Shown piece by piece: positions 44,439 to 55,244 of a DNA stretch of 64,000 bases (positions within the stretch are counted from its first letter, which is position 1; the number at the start of each line of letters is the position of its first letter). The position numbers and the translations under genes are program-made. The notes beneath the pieces were generated by a model that was not told the origin of the DNA, ran no database searches, and saw nothing but the letters and a program-made list of their open reading frames with translations. This DNA comes from Lampris incognitus (lineage: Eukaryota; Chordata; Actinopteri; Lampriformes; Lampridae), in NCBI RefSeq assembly GCF_029633865.1, contig NC_079213.1, forward strand, positions 108,412,356 through 108,476,355. The letters run 5' to 3'.

Positions 44439-45700
44439 TCACAATAAATTCAATGTCTTTTTTTCGATGTTTGAAATACATAATGACATTTTTACACTCA
44501 ATGTTGATATTATCAAAGAAATGGAAACGGATGATCCGCTGTGGCGACCCCTAACGGGAGCTGCCGAAAGTAGTTGTAGTAGTAGTTTGATATTATCATT
44601 AATTTTGAACAATATATGATTTTCCACTCGGGCCCAAAAAGTAATCGAGTGTATAGAACGGTAAAATAAATGTGTTAAAGATTCTGGTTCATTATTACAA
44701 AAGCTACATTTGTTATCAATGTCTAAGAATTTAAAGAAATACAAATTCGTTGGATATATATTGTGTAAAATTTGATGTGCACTTCTTTTATCTTGTTAGT
44801 GATACAGAACTTATATGGCAATAACAAGGTCTTCTGCCAGTCGAGGTCTATAAAAATGTTGTCCCAAAACCCTTTCCCTCTAGGAGACATTGTCCTTCTT
44901 TCACAAAATGTCTTGCGTATATGTTTGTTGTTACATTTAGAGTTCATAATATCAACCCCGTTTATCATCAAAAGGGGTTCTACTCAGTGCTTCTTGAAAT
45001 TGAAGATGACTTTTCATTGGAAGGGATAGGCCATTAGAAATAGCTTTTATTACATAGTTAAACTCTTTGCTTGTAATAGGGAAGGATTTGATAAGAAGGA
45101 AACGTTCAAAGCTTAACAATATACCCTTAGTGTCAAAGAGATAATTTACATAAATGATACCTTTGTCAACCCAATTCTGCTTAAATATAGATTTTTTTCC
45201 TAACTGTAATGTCGTCATTATTATATATAATAGTTTTATGTAGGGAAGAATTATGGGAGTAACATCATTTCCAAGCAAGGAGAGCCTGTGGTAACATTTA
45301 GATAATTTTAGAGGCAATTTGGTAATACAGAAGTGACAGGTGAGTATGAAATGAAGTCCACCCAGTTTTCTAAAAATATTGTATGGAATAAAATACCAAA
45401 TAGAGTTTGGGGCTTTAAGACATTCCTTAACCCATTTTATCTTAAATGTGTTATTTAAATCAACAACATTTAGTAATTCAAATCTCCCTTCTTTTCTGAA
45501 TCCTGAAATGATTTCTTTCTTTAGGCAGTGTTGTTTCTTTTTCCATGTAAATTTAATGAGTATTTTGTTAATTTCTTTAGATGTTAGTCTTGGACAAATA
45601 ATGATAGAGCAGGATATACAAGCCTTGAAATACCTTCTGCCTTGGTTCAAAGGATTCTGCCAAAAATAGACTGGTCACCCTGAAGCCACATATTCATAAT
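44439..45700 (-). pseudogene. L1/Tx1-like ORF2 C-terminal region
   Basis: The frame 45650-44952 (232 aa) contains the post-RT region (SCSIIICPRLTSKEINKILI, KFTWKKKQ, GGLHF). The frame 44744-44439 holds the terminal Cys motif CSFCNNEPESLTHLF then FWARV. The last frame is broken by the small RTE insertion. This part binds nucleic acid in related LINEs; here it is decayed. Confidence 0.75.
44516..44586 (+). mobile_element. 71-bp RTE-like LINE 3' copy with its own target duplication
   Basis: The sequence GATCCGCTGTGGCGACCCCT AACGGGAGC, ending in TAG repeats, is the 3' terminus of the RTE-like family. TTGATATTATCA occurs at 44504-44515 and 44587-44598 as a perfect 12-bp target duplication. It inserted into the L1 after that element landed. 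Confidence 0.93.
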
Positions 45701-45851
45701 ACTTTGTCTTTTTTTAAGGCAAGGAAAGAGGTTAAGTTGTTGTCTAGTTGTCATATCTTTAGTAACATCAATTCCTAAGTATTTAATAGCTTTTTCTTTC
45801 ACCGGAATATTGCATACACTTTCATTATCTGTATTATATAGGCTTAAGATT

Positions 45852-47105
45852 TCAAATTTTCCTGTTAAAATGTAATCCCAAAGCTTTTGAAAATTCTGTA
45901 ATTAGTTGTATAGTTGGTACAATTTGGTATTTGTCTTTTAGAAATAAAACCGTATCATCGGGTAGTTGTGTTATTCGAATTTCTCCTTGAAATATAGACA
46001 GACCATTTATATTGGGACTATTTAAAACCTTCAATGAGAGGAGCTCTGTAGCAATCAGAAATTAAAAAGGGGACATTGGACAACCTTAACGCACAGCTCT
46101 GTTAACAGGGAATCTTTTGGAAGTACTGGGGTAGATGATTAAATTACTGTTGATGTCCTTGTATAGCATATTTACTACCGAAATAAAGTTTTCTCCAAAA
46201 CCCATTAAGTTTAAAACCTTGTATATAAATGGATGATCCACTGTATCAAACGTTTTATAAAAGTCGAGAAATACAATGACTGCCTGTGATTCCACATATT
46301 CAGAATAGTCAAGCAAATCTAGAACTAATCTTATATTATTACTTATATGTTGGTTAGTCATGAAGTCCGTTTGGGTTTCATTAATAATCTCTCCAAGGTC
46401 TCCTTTTAAACGTTTGGCAAATACAAGTGCAAATAATTTAACATCTACATTTAGAAGAGTGATTGGTCTCCAATTTTCTATACACAGAGAGTCTTTGTTT
46501 GGTTTGGGTATCAAACTAATTAGTCCTTGTTTCATCATTGCTGTCCTTTCTTTGTTAGCAATACATTATACATATTCATAAGTGGGGCTTCAATAATATC
46601 TCAAAAGAATAAATTGAATTCAGAGGATAAACCATCAATATCGGGTGATTTCCCAGTTTTCATATGTTTTAAGCCTTCTATAAATTCACTGTTCAGAATA
46701 GGTTTGTCACAATTAGTTTTAAATTGTTCTGAAATGGTAGGGACATATTCTTTAATGTTATTTAAGAATTATTCACAGTGTTCTGGTTCAAATCTAGATT
46801 TATATAGTTTTTTGTAAAAGGATCCTATATGTTCAGCTATTTCTTTGGGATTGGTAGCAATGTTGTCATTTATTTTTAATGCTGAAATATTGTTTCTTTT
46901 GCAATTACGTTTTTCAAGAGCAAAAAAATAATTGGGAGTTTTTTCACCTTTTCTAACCATCTTGACCTGGATCGATCGTACAAAGGCTCCTTTAGCAACA
47001 TTAACGTATAATTGATCTATTTCGTTCTGAAGTTGCATTAGTTTTGCTTTCTCAGTTTCTGAAAGATCTTCTTTATTCAATAAAACCCTCAAATTTTCCA
47101 TAATT
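45852..47105 (-). pseudogene. L1/Tx1-like reverse transcriptase, broken
   Basis: In order on the minus strand: a pre-RT region (47101-46769: YFFALEKRN, ISALKINDN), RT fingers and palm (46538-46086: LISLIPKPNKDSLCIENWRP, AVIVFLDFYKTFDTVDH with motif A Asp, then NRAVR) and motif C (46034-45852: ITQLPDDTVLFLKDK, Ala-to-Pro before the Asp pair). Two stops separate motifs B and C. Confidence 0.85.
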
Positions 47106-47313
47106 TCATTTTCTTTTGCATTGTTAGCCTTTTTAATGTTTTGCTGTGATTAATAGCAATTTCTCTCATCTTGAATTTAAAGCATTGCCATTTCTGAGTA
47201 TTACTCATTTAATTTTTCCTAAAAATGTTTTGTGCCATCTGTTTAACTGAATCATGAAAGGTTTGTCTTTTAATAAGCTATTATTTAGTTTCCGGTACCC
47301 TCGTAGTTTCTTA

Positions 47314-48010
47314 TTATTTGGAACCAACTAAGTGTATAGAAATTATTTTATGATCAGATAAAGCAGCATAACAATGTGAGACTTCGGATATATACTGTAT
47401 GCAAGATGTAGAGGTTAGCCGTAAGTCTATTCTGGAATGTTGGGTACATCTAGCATTACACCAACTAAATTCTTTACAGCCAGGGTTAAAGAATCGCCAT
47501 GCATCTGTTACTGACAACTTCTCACTTAGATAAAGTGCGGCTTTGAACTGTGAATTTTGAGAGATTCTTTCCGGTATTCTGTCTATCAAGTCATTTGGAA
47601 CATCATTAAAATCCCCTCCTATAATCAGAAATGCATCTTTGTTTTTGTCTTGTAGAGTGAACATAATTTTAGCCTGGGCTACTCCATTGTGACCATATAA
47701 TTACATATGATGAACAGAGAGTTGTTTAGTTTGATTGTAGCCATAATCCATCTGCCATCCTCAGAACTGAAAGTTTCTAAGATATCGCCTTTAAATTTGT
47801 TAAACAGAAGAGCAACACCTGCTGAGTGATGAGAAGCATGAGAAAAATATGCTTGATCTCCCCACTGTCCTTTCCAAAATGTACTGTCTCACATGAATGC
47901 GTTTCTTGTAAAAAGGATAATGTTGGCATCCATTTTGCGAATAAAGAGGAATATTGCTTTTCTTTTACTACTGTTTCATAATCCCCTAGCATTAAAGAGA
48001 AACATTTTTT
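47314..48010 (-). pseudogene. L1/Tx1-like AP-endonuclease domain, broken
   Basis: The frame 47664-47314 contains LIIGGDFNDVPN (catalytic Asp/Asn), WCNARCTQHSRIDLRLTS (Arg-Ile-Asp block) and YAALSDHKIISI (SDH motif). 47992-47777 carries the N-terminal part with FLQETHSCE (QETH, catalytic Glu). The two parts are in different frames. Confidence 0.85.
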
Positions 48011-48486
48011 AATGAGTTGAACTTAAAATCAGTCATAATATATGAGTACAGTATCTGAAGAACAAAAAGTAAACTTAAGCCTTGATATTGAATAGGTTTG
48101 TTTATGTGGATATCTCAAGGAATATAGAAAAAGTTTTTCACGTTTCAGGCACCAGCAATTAACCTTATTAACTGCAACTGAAATGCATGGTGACTAGTAT
48201 GTTAGCTCAAAACTATTAACAAGTCTAACAGACTAACTTGTCAACCAACCTGTTATTACCAGTCCAACATTAATCCGTTCATAAATAGAACGACAAGTAG
48301 GGACAGAGTCAAGTGAAACCTACACCGTGTCCTTGACTGAATCTGCTGCGACTCTTTTTCCATCAGTGATCACATCAAGGCCACGCCATGTAAGTACTCT
48401 CCCCCCCTTCCTTGAGTGCTTTGTCAACAAGCGGCCAAAGTTTTTTTCCGACACTGTCTCTCCCAGTATGTCAGATCCTCTGCGAG

Positions 48487-49000
48487 TCAGTGCTTCCTCT
48501 CCTTCATTACCATGGCGTTTACTGAAGCTTTCCTAATGTTCTGCCTGAAGGTGCACGTGGTGAACTGAATTATTACCGAAAGTGCGCTTCTGTCTTCCCT
48601 GGGGTGTCCGGCCCAGTGTACAGTGTCGATGAGAAAACCTAGTTTGTTTTTCCTCATCTGGAGCAATTTGGCCAAAGATGTGCTTCCTTGCCTCCTCTGC
48701 GGTTTCGTTGATAGCTTCTGGGAGACTGAAAAGTTTCAGATTCCAACGTTCCGCTTCTTCAGGCTTCATGTCTTGTTCAGCCATTCGCCGATTCACTGCC
48801 TGCACCTTATCTTCGCCTGGTGTTCTATCCCTTCGATATGTTCTTTAATTGTCACAATATCTGCTGTGTTTTTACTTATCTTTTGTTCGAGGGAAGTAAA
48901 AGGCCTCGTTAACTCCTGGACAGTATGTCTGCACTGGACACCTCATCCCTTCCTTGGCTGCCTGAGCAGACTTTCTTGGGGTTAGGACTTGACGCGTGGG
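48487..49000 (-). pseudogene. L1/Tx1-like ORF1 remnant
   Basis: The frame 48805-48533 reads MEQDMKPEEAERWNLKLFSL-like sequence (RWNLKLFSLPEAINETAEEA). The frame 48675-48487 continues with FLIDTVHWAGHPREDRSALS, VIIQFT and FRQNIRKASVNA. This resembles the RRM-like L1 ORF1 RNA-binding protein. A frameshift near 48620-48670 breaks it. Confidence 0.7.
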
Positions 49001-49176
49001 ATTCAGGTAAGGGTGAGCATAGAGAGAATGACCTTTCATATTCGAAATCCATCAAAAAGTTCCCCCATCTTTTCTTCTCTCGCTTTGGTATGTTGACGTC
49101 CGGTAACGTTAGCTTATAGCAGGCTGATTAGCATTAATTTGGTTGCGCTCATCAAAGTTTGTATTTCTCTCAAAAG

Positions 49177-49474
49177 CAGTGGTGGATCTAGAGATTTTTT
49201 CCTGGGGTGGTAAAGGGGTTGCAAGACTGTGTCCCAGAGGTGGCAGCTGCCACCCCTTGCCACCCTGTAGATCCGCGCCTGTGAGGGGGAGGGGGGTTCT
49301 AAATCGGCGACTTCTGTTTGAGATGAGTTTGGTGCGGGTCTCATTGACCTTCACCATGCATGTACATAAAATATACTTTAAAAACATATTATCTGATTTA
49401 TAAATGGGGTGGCAACAGGGGTGGCAAGACTGTGTCCCAGAGGTGGCAGCTGCCACCCTGTAGATCTGCCCCTG
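49177..49474. mobile_element. hAT MITE with perfect 8-bp target duplication
   Basis: The ends CAGTGGTGGATCTAGAG and GTAGATCTGCCCCTG are inverted-repeat-like, and CTCAAAAG flanks both sides (49169-49176, 49475-49482). A 35-bp segment with the palindrome GGTGGCAGCTGCCACC occurs twice (about 49228-49263 and 49425-49459). There is no coding capacity. It sits in the L1 5' UTR. Confidence 0.93.
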
Positions 49475-49593
49475 CTCAAAAGTAATGACAATCTTAGACT
49501 GGTGTCTTTACCGTGTCTTTTTCTCGAACAGTGGTCCTTCTGAGTAACATCTCGGTGCTCAAAACTTGTAGGAGCTCAAAGCAAAACGGATTA

Positions 49594-49906
49594 TAGCGAA
49601 TTTGGGGGGGGGGGCAACTACAGGAACCGCCGCAGCCGGGACGCGAACCCGAATCTCCCGCCCCGCGAGAGACATTGCTAACCGCTCAACTAAAGGGTTC
49701 GAACCGTTAGCCAAGGGCGACCGAGCCTATTCATCCGTGATCGTTACATTGCCGCCTTCCTTCGGGAGGGGCGTCCCCGGCCAGACCCCCGCCTCCAGGG
49801 GAGGCCGCTTAGTTGAGCGGTCAGTGATGTCTCCCGCAGTGCGGGAGATACGGGTTCGCGTCCCGGCTGCGGCAGTTCCTGTGGTTGCCCCCCCCCGAAT
49901 TCGCTA
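49594..49906. repeat. Foldback element with tRNA-like boxes in both arms
   Basis: About 98-bp arms (49594-49693 and 49809-49906) are inverted repeats of each other at roughly 85-90% identity by eye, starting TAGCGAATT and ending AATTCGCTA. Each arm, read outward, contains an A-box-like TTAGTTGAGCGG and a B-box-like GGGTTCGCGTCCC. The 115-bp spacer contains GGGTTCGAACCGTTAGC. It could be two head-to-head tRNA-derived units or a MITE that captured such sequence. Confidence 0.75.
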
Positions 49907-49920
49907 CAGTATATTCACTT

Positions 49921-49932
49921 GCCGCCATCTTG
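49921..49932 (-). promoter_or_regulatory. YY1-like site at the LINE 5' end
   Basis: The minus strand reads CAAGATGGCGGC, beginning 10 bases inside the LINE 5' boundary. It is a strong match to the YY1 core (AANATGGCGGC). In human L1 a YY1 site at the same place directs accurate transcription start. Confidence 0.55.
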
Positions 49933-49957
49933 CCCGACCTCCAGCATGTGGCTAGTT

Positions 49958-50406
49958 AGCAAGAGGCCCGGGAGAGCTGATTAGCTCAGAGAGTCGACAG
50001 ACAGCGAGATGGGGATTACCACACTGCTACTTTATTCTGCTGTACATACATCGACCATACAGTGCCAGGTCTCCACCGCACTATGTTCACCGGTCATGTG
50101 CGTCACAACAAAATAAAAGGAGAAGCCACCCTGTGGCGTAATTTGGCATTGCAGAACTACTGTATATTTACTGGACTGACTGTTACAAGCTTTATTAACA
50201 TAAGGTTAAGAAATTAGCAAGTAAATGTAGCTGTAAGGTCAGAACTGTTTTATATTAAAGATGGTTAAGTTTTGGTATGAGTTTGGGTCAGGGTAAGAAT
50301 CTGGGAGGCCATTTGTTAAGCATTATATTCTAGCAGAGTGTAAATCAGAGTTAAAACTAGATCGAGTGTGTGCATGTCCTCAATTCCATCCTCATTCACT
50401 GATAAT
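49958..50406. other. Unassigned DNA between two large insertions
   Basis: Continues the sequence left of 44039. No gene or repeat was recognised. Confidence 0.4.
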
Positions 50407-50730
50407 CAGTGATGGACAAGCTATTTGGACAGTGTAGTGAGCAAATCTAGCGGTTAATCTACATTAAATGAAGCTACCCCCCAGAGAAATGTAGCAAGCT
50501 AAGCTGCAGAAACATGACTAAAGGAGTTTACGACATCAAGCTATTTTTTTTTTACATTGAACCAACTTCATTCCATGTCAATGCTATCTCAGTGATCAAT
50601 AAAACTGTCAGTCAAACAGACAGGCAGGCAAAAAATGTTAAGTTCAATTGTTTATGAAACAATAAGCTTTGCTGTCTGCTCTCACTGCTCCCAAACCAAT
50701 ATGGCAACAAACAAAAAAAAGTGCTCAATA

Positions 50731-51351
50731 CAGTGGCGTCTCTGGCACGGAAAGCCTGGTTGGGCACAATAAACTCTGTATGGGCAGCATCCGACTCATC
50801 AATGAAACTACACCCAAACCTACTTGCTCAATGAGTCCAAACACAAACACACCTTATCAATGAATTAACAAATGTACACATCAACATAACGCGGTGCGGG
50901 AATTAATGGAAATGGAGACAGGGATATGAGTGACATCATCAATAACAACGTTTGATCTCACACAACTGGTATAATTACCTTGTTATACAGCATCACATTA
51001 CAAATCTTAAGTTATCAAGCAGTATACGATCATTGTGGTCTGTGACGGTAATAACACACCCAAAGCAACATTTCAGAGCGGGGAAACCCATTGCTTTCCG
51101 GGCCTTAACCTACAGCCAAAATAACACGCCTTGTAATAATGCAAAATAGACTCACCAGTGACTTTCACTGCTTGAAAAGAAAAGATGCACAATGATGATT
51201 CATTGTCAATAACTTCTCTGTCAAAGTTCACCAATCCACAAATGAATTCATTTTCAATTGATAGCATAGCAAGTGCGTTTAACCTCTGTTGCCCCATGGT
51301 GTTGTCTGTAAATGTCTTAATCGTTTTCAACACTGGAAAGTTTCTCTGCAT
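50731..51351 (-). pseudogene. hAT transposase C-terminal remnant
   Basis: The minus frame 51351-51073 reads FPVLKTIKTFTDNTMGQQRL NALAMLSIENEFI, which matches the hAT C-terminal dimerisation region as found in the ZMYM/TTF-type hAT group. A second hAT-like end, CAGTGGCGTCTCTGGC, occurs at about 50731. This could be the 3' part of another hAT nested in the outer element, or the outer element's own gene. Catalytic residues were not found. Confidence 0.6.
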
Positions 51352-51399
51352 GCTAATACTGTAGACGTCTTGACCTATGTCATTTTATTATGGTGTCAT

Positions 51400-52345
51400 G
51401 GTGGCATTTTTCGACAAGGCAACATAAATCATCAGAACACCGGCCCCATGCTCAGCAAACGAAGGCTGCTAGGAGAAGTACTGACCTTTACGCAACAGGT
51501 ACAGGAAGATATTTGGAAAGTTTCGGACAGTGCTATCATTGTCATATGTAATAAACATGCAACAATGTTAGTTACGAAGAAAAAAAAATTACTTGTTATA
51601 AATAAATAACTTGCTATAAATAAAATCAATATTTTAGTGGAAATAATTGATTTATAAGCAAATTCTATCAGGGTGACTACAGATCAGCACGTACACACAT
51701 GGACATGGGACACGCCCACACACACAGACATACCTAATGCCGAATTCACATGGAATCCAGGAGATGGTACACGGCAGCTGGCAAAATGGAATGGGAAAAA
51801 ACAAAAACTGTGCAATGGAATAACAGAATGGTAAAAAATCATGTGTTGCTATGGTGATGTATTGTTTGCAGAACAAAAAGACTTAAATTGTACAAAGGTG
51901 TTTTGTGTTTGTTTTATGTAACTATAATTCGTATACCTATCAAATTAATCTGCCATCTTTTCTGTTTTGTGATGAGCTACATAACATCTGGTTGTAAATT
52001 TCATCGCAGAGGACAGCAAAAAGTTAAAATATTTGAACTTTGGACGGCAGTGCCATTGCCATTGTCAGCATCCTGCTCTCATCCACATTAATGACTTCCA
52101 GATTGCTGTTGCCGTTTACCGGATTTCATATGAATGCAGTATAATGCTCTCAGCTCTCGGTCCTCATCCAACCGCCACTCAAACCCTACTCTGGTAGTGA
52201 AGTAGAAATAGTACATTCATGTTGCCCAGGCAGGGAGGAAGAGGGAAAAAAGGAAGAGAGAGCGAAAAGACAAAGCAACAGTTTAGTTTGTGCATCAGTG
52301 AATTGGTCAACATGTTCACAGAGCTATATTTTATTTATGATAATA
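51400..52345. other. Unassigned interior of the hAT element
   Basis: No protein motif was recognised. AT-rich, with A runs at 51581-51589 and CA-rich DNA at 51715-51726. Confidence 0.4.
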
Positions 52346-52509
52346 TACTGTATCTAATTAACCCAGCCACTGAGGATGTACAAGCCAGTGGATTCATAGT
52401 GCTGGTCCCAAGCCTGGATACACGGGGAGGGTTGTGTCAGGAAGGGCATCCGGCGTAAAACCTTTGCCAAATCAAATAGGCGGATCATAAATCAAGATTT
52501 CCATACCGA

Positions 52510-53109
52510 TTGGTTGAGGCCTGGGTTATCAATGACTGCCACCAGTACTGTTGGTCAGCAGGGTGCCGATGGAAACTGCTACTGTTGGGTGAAGGAGAAG
52601 GAGAGGGGGAAGGCATATGCAGAGGCAGTGGGAGAGGAAGAAGGGTAAGAGTGAAGGTGAGAGTCAGAACATTGAATGTTGGCACTATGACTGGTAAAGG
52701 GAGAGAGCTGGCTGATATGATGGAGAGAAGGAAGAGACCAGGTGTGCAAGAGACCAGGTGGAAGGGGAGTAAGGCCAGGAACATCGGAGGTGGGTTTAAA
52801 CTCTTCTACCATGATGCAGATGGGCGGAGAAATGGGTTAGGGGTAATTCTGAAGGAAGAGTATGTCAAGAGTGTGTTGGAGGTGAAGAGAGTGTCGGACA
52901 GAGCAGTGAGTATGAAGCTGGAAATCGAATGTGTGATAACGAATATTATCAGCACATATGCCTCTCAAGTTGGGTGTGAGATGGAAGAGAAAGAAGAATT
53001 CTGGGATGAGTTGGATGAAGTGGTGGACAGTATACCCAAGGAGGAGAAAGTGGTGATTGGAGCAGGCTTCAAACGGCATGTTGGTGAAGGAAACAGAGGT
53101 GATGGGTAG
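52510..53109 (+). pseudogene. RTE-like LINE endonuclease part
   Basis: The 199-aa frame contains VRTLNVGTMTGKGRELADMM, VQETRWKGSKAR (catalytic Glu region), GLGVILKEEYVKSVLEVKRV and VVIGAGFKRHVGEGNRGDG. The expected catalytic GADFNGHVG has become GAGFKRHVG, so Asp and Asn are lost. Stops follow downstream (53110-53880). Confidence 0.88.
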
Positions 53110-53884
53110 GTATGGCATCAAGGAGAGGAATGTGGAAGGACAGATGGTGGTGGATTTTGCAAAAAGAATGGCTGTGCTGAATACGTAGTTCAAGAAGAGG
53201 GACAAACACAGGGTGACATATAAGAGTGGAGGAAAGTGCACACAGGTGGACTATATCTTATGAAGGAGGCATGATCTGAAAGGAATTGGAGACTGCAAGG
53301 TGGTGACGGCAGAACATAGCTAGGCAGCTTCAGATGGTGGTCTGTAGGATGACTTTGGAGAACAAGAAGAGGAAGAGAGCATAGACAGAGCCAAGGATCA
53401 AATGGTGGAAGTTTTAGAAGGTAGACTGTTGTGTGGAGTTCAGGGAGGAGTTAAGACAGGCACTGGGTGGTAGTAAAGAGTTACCGAATGGCTGGGCAAC
53501 CAATGCAGAAATAGTGAGGGAGAGAGCTGGGAAGGTACTTGCTGTCATCTGGACAGAGGAAGGAAGACAATGAGACTTGGTGGTGGAATGAGCAAAGAAG
53601 AAGTGGGATAGTCAGAGAGTTGAAGAAAGCAGACAGGAGTACAAGGAGATGTGGCCTAAAGTGAAGGGAGAGGTGGTGAAGGCAAAGGAAAAGGCATATG
53701 GTGAGATGTATGAGAGGTTGGACATTTAGGATGGAGAAGAGGAATTATACCGCTTGGCTAGACAGGAACTGAACTGGGAAGGATGTGCAGTAGGTTAGGG
53801 TGATCAAGGATAGAGATGGAAATGTGCTGACAAGCAAGGAGAGTGTGTTGAGAAGGTGGAAGGAGTACTTTGAGGGGTTGATGA

Positions 53885-55244
53885 ATGAACAGAGACAATG
53901 AGAGGGAGAGAAGGTTGGATGATGTAGGGATAGTGAATCAGGAAGTGCAGCAGATTAGCAAGGAGGAAGTGAGGGCAGCTATGAAGAGGATGAAGAGTGG
54001 AAAGGCAGTTGATCCTGATGACATACCTGTGGAGGCATGGAGATGTTTAGGAGAGATAGCAGTGGAGTTTTTAACTAGATTGTTTAACACAATCTTGGAA
54101 AGTGAGAGGATGCCTGAGGAGTGGAGAAGAAGCATACTGGTACCGATTTTCAAGAATAATGGTCATGTGCAGCACTGTAGCAACTACAGAGGCATAACGT
54201 TGATCAGCCACAGCATGAAGATATAGGAAAGAGTAATGGAAGCTAGGTTAAGAGGAGAGGGGATGAGTGGCAAGCAACAGTTTGGTTTCATGCTATGAAA
54301 GAGCACTACTGGTATAGGATATGTATGAGAGCAGTGTGACAGCGGTGAGGTGTGTGGTTGGAATGACAGATGGGTTCAAGATGGAGGTGGGATTACATCA
54401 GGGATCAGCTCTGAGCCCTTCCTTTTTTGCAATGGTGATGGACAGGTTGACGGACGAGATAAGGCAGGAGTCTCCGTGGACTATGACGTTCGTGGATGAC
54501 ATTGGGATCTGTAGCGAGAGTAGGGTGCAGGTTGAGGAGAGCCTGGAAAGGTGGAGGTATGCACTGGAGAGAAGAGGAATGAAAATGAGTAGCAGCAAGA
54601 TGGAATACATATGCATGAATGAGAGGGAGGACAGCAGAATGGTGAGGTTGCAAGGAGTAGAGGTGATGAAGGTGGATGAGTTTAAATACTTGGGGTCAAC
54701 TCTTCAAAATAACAGGGAGTGTGGAAGAGAGGTGAAGAAGAGAGTGCAGGCAGGGTGCAGTAGGTGAAGAAGAGTGTTAGGAGTTATTTGTGACAGAAGG
54801 GTACCAGCAAGAGTTAAAGGGAAGGTTTACAAGATGGTTGTGAGATCAGCTATGTTATATGGTCTGGAGACAGTGGCACTGATGAAAAGGCAGAAGGTGG
54901 ACCTGGAGGTGGCAGAGTTGAAGATGCTAAGATTTTCATTGGGAATGATGAAGAAGGACAGGATTAGGAACGAGTATATTAGAGGGACAGCTCAGGTTGG
55001 ACAGTTTGGAGACAAATCAAGAGAGGCAAGATTGAGATGGTTTGGACATGTGTGGAGGAGAGATGCTGGGTATATTGGGAGAAGGATGCTGAATATGGAG
55101 CTGCCAGGGAAGAGGAGAAGAGGAAGGCCAAAGAGGAGGTTTAGGGATGTGATGAGGGAGGACATGCAGGTGGCTGGTGTGACAGAGGAAGATGCAGAGT
55201 TCAGGAAGAGATGGAAACGGATGATCCGCTGTGGCGACCTCTAA
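53885..55244 (+). pseudogene. RTE-like LINE reverse transcriptase and C-terminus
   Basis: The frame 53885-54226 holds RT fingers (MKSGKAVDPDDIPVEAW, SNYRGITLIS). 54321-54767 begins at the thumb side of motif A (VGLHQGSALSPSFFAMVMDR, motif B; MTFVDDIGICSE, motif C with the Asp pair). 54774-55244 gives the C-terminal domain (FGHVWRRDAGYIGRR, RGRPKRR). A deletion near 54295-54320 removes motif A with its catalytic Asp. Confidence 0.9.

Larger units (their letters stand above)
44055..49941 (-). mobile_element. Full-span L1/Tx1-like LINE, with later insertions
   Basis: A 16-bp duplication (CAGCATGTGGCTAGTT at 44039-44054 and 49942-49957) flanks a 5.9-kb segment. It has a poly-A tail (as T run 44053-44063), a C-terminal Cys motif, RT, endonuclease, an ORF1-like region and a 5' UTR in correct order on the minus strand. 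The 5' end carries CAAGATGGCGGC (49932-49921). Later insertions are a 71-bp RTE copy (44516-44586), a hAT MITE (49177-49474) and a foldback element (49594-49906). Stops and frameshifts show it is inactive. Confidence 0.9.
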
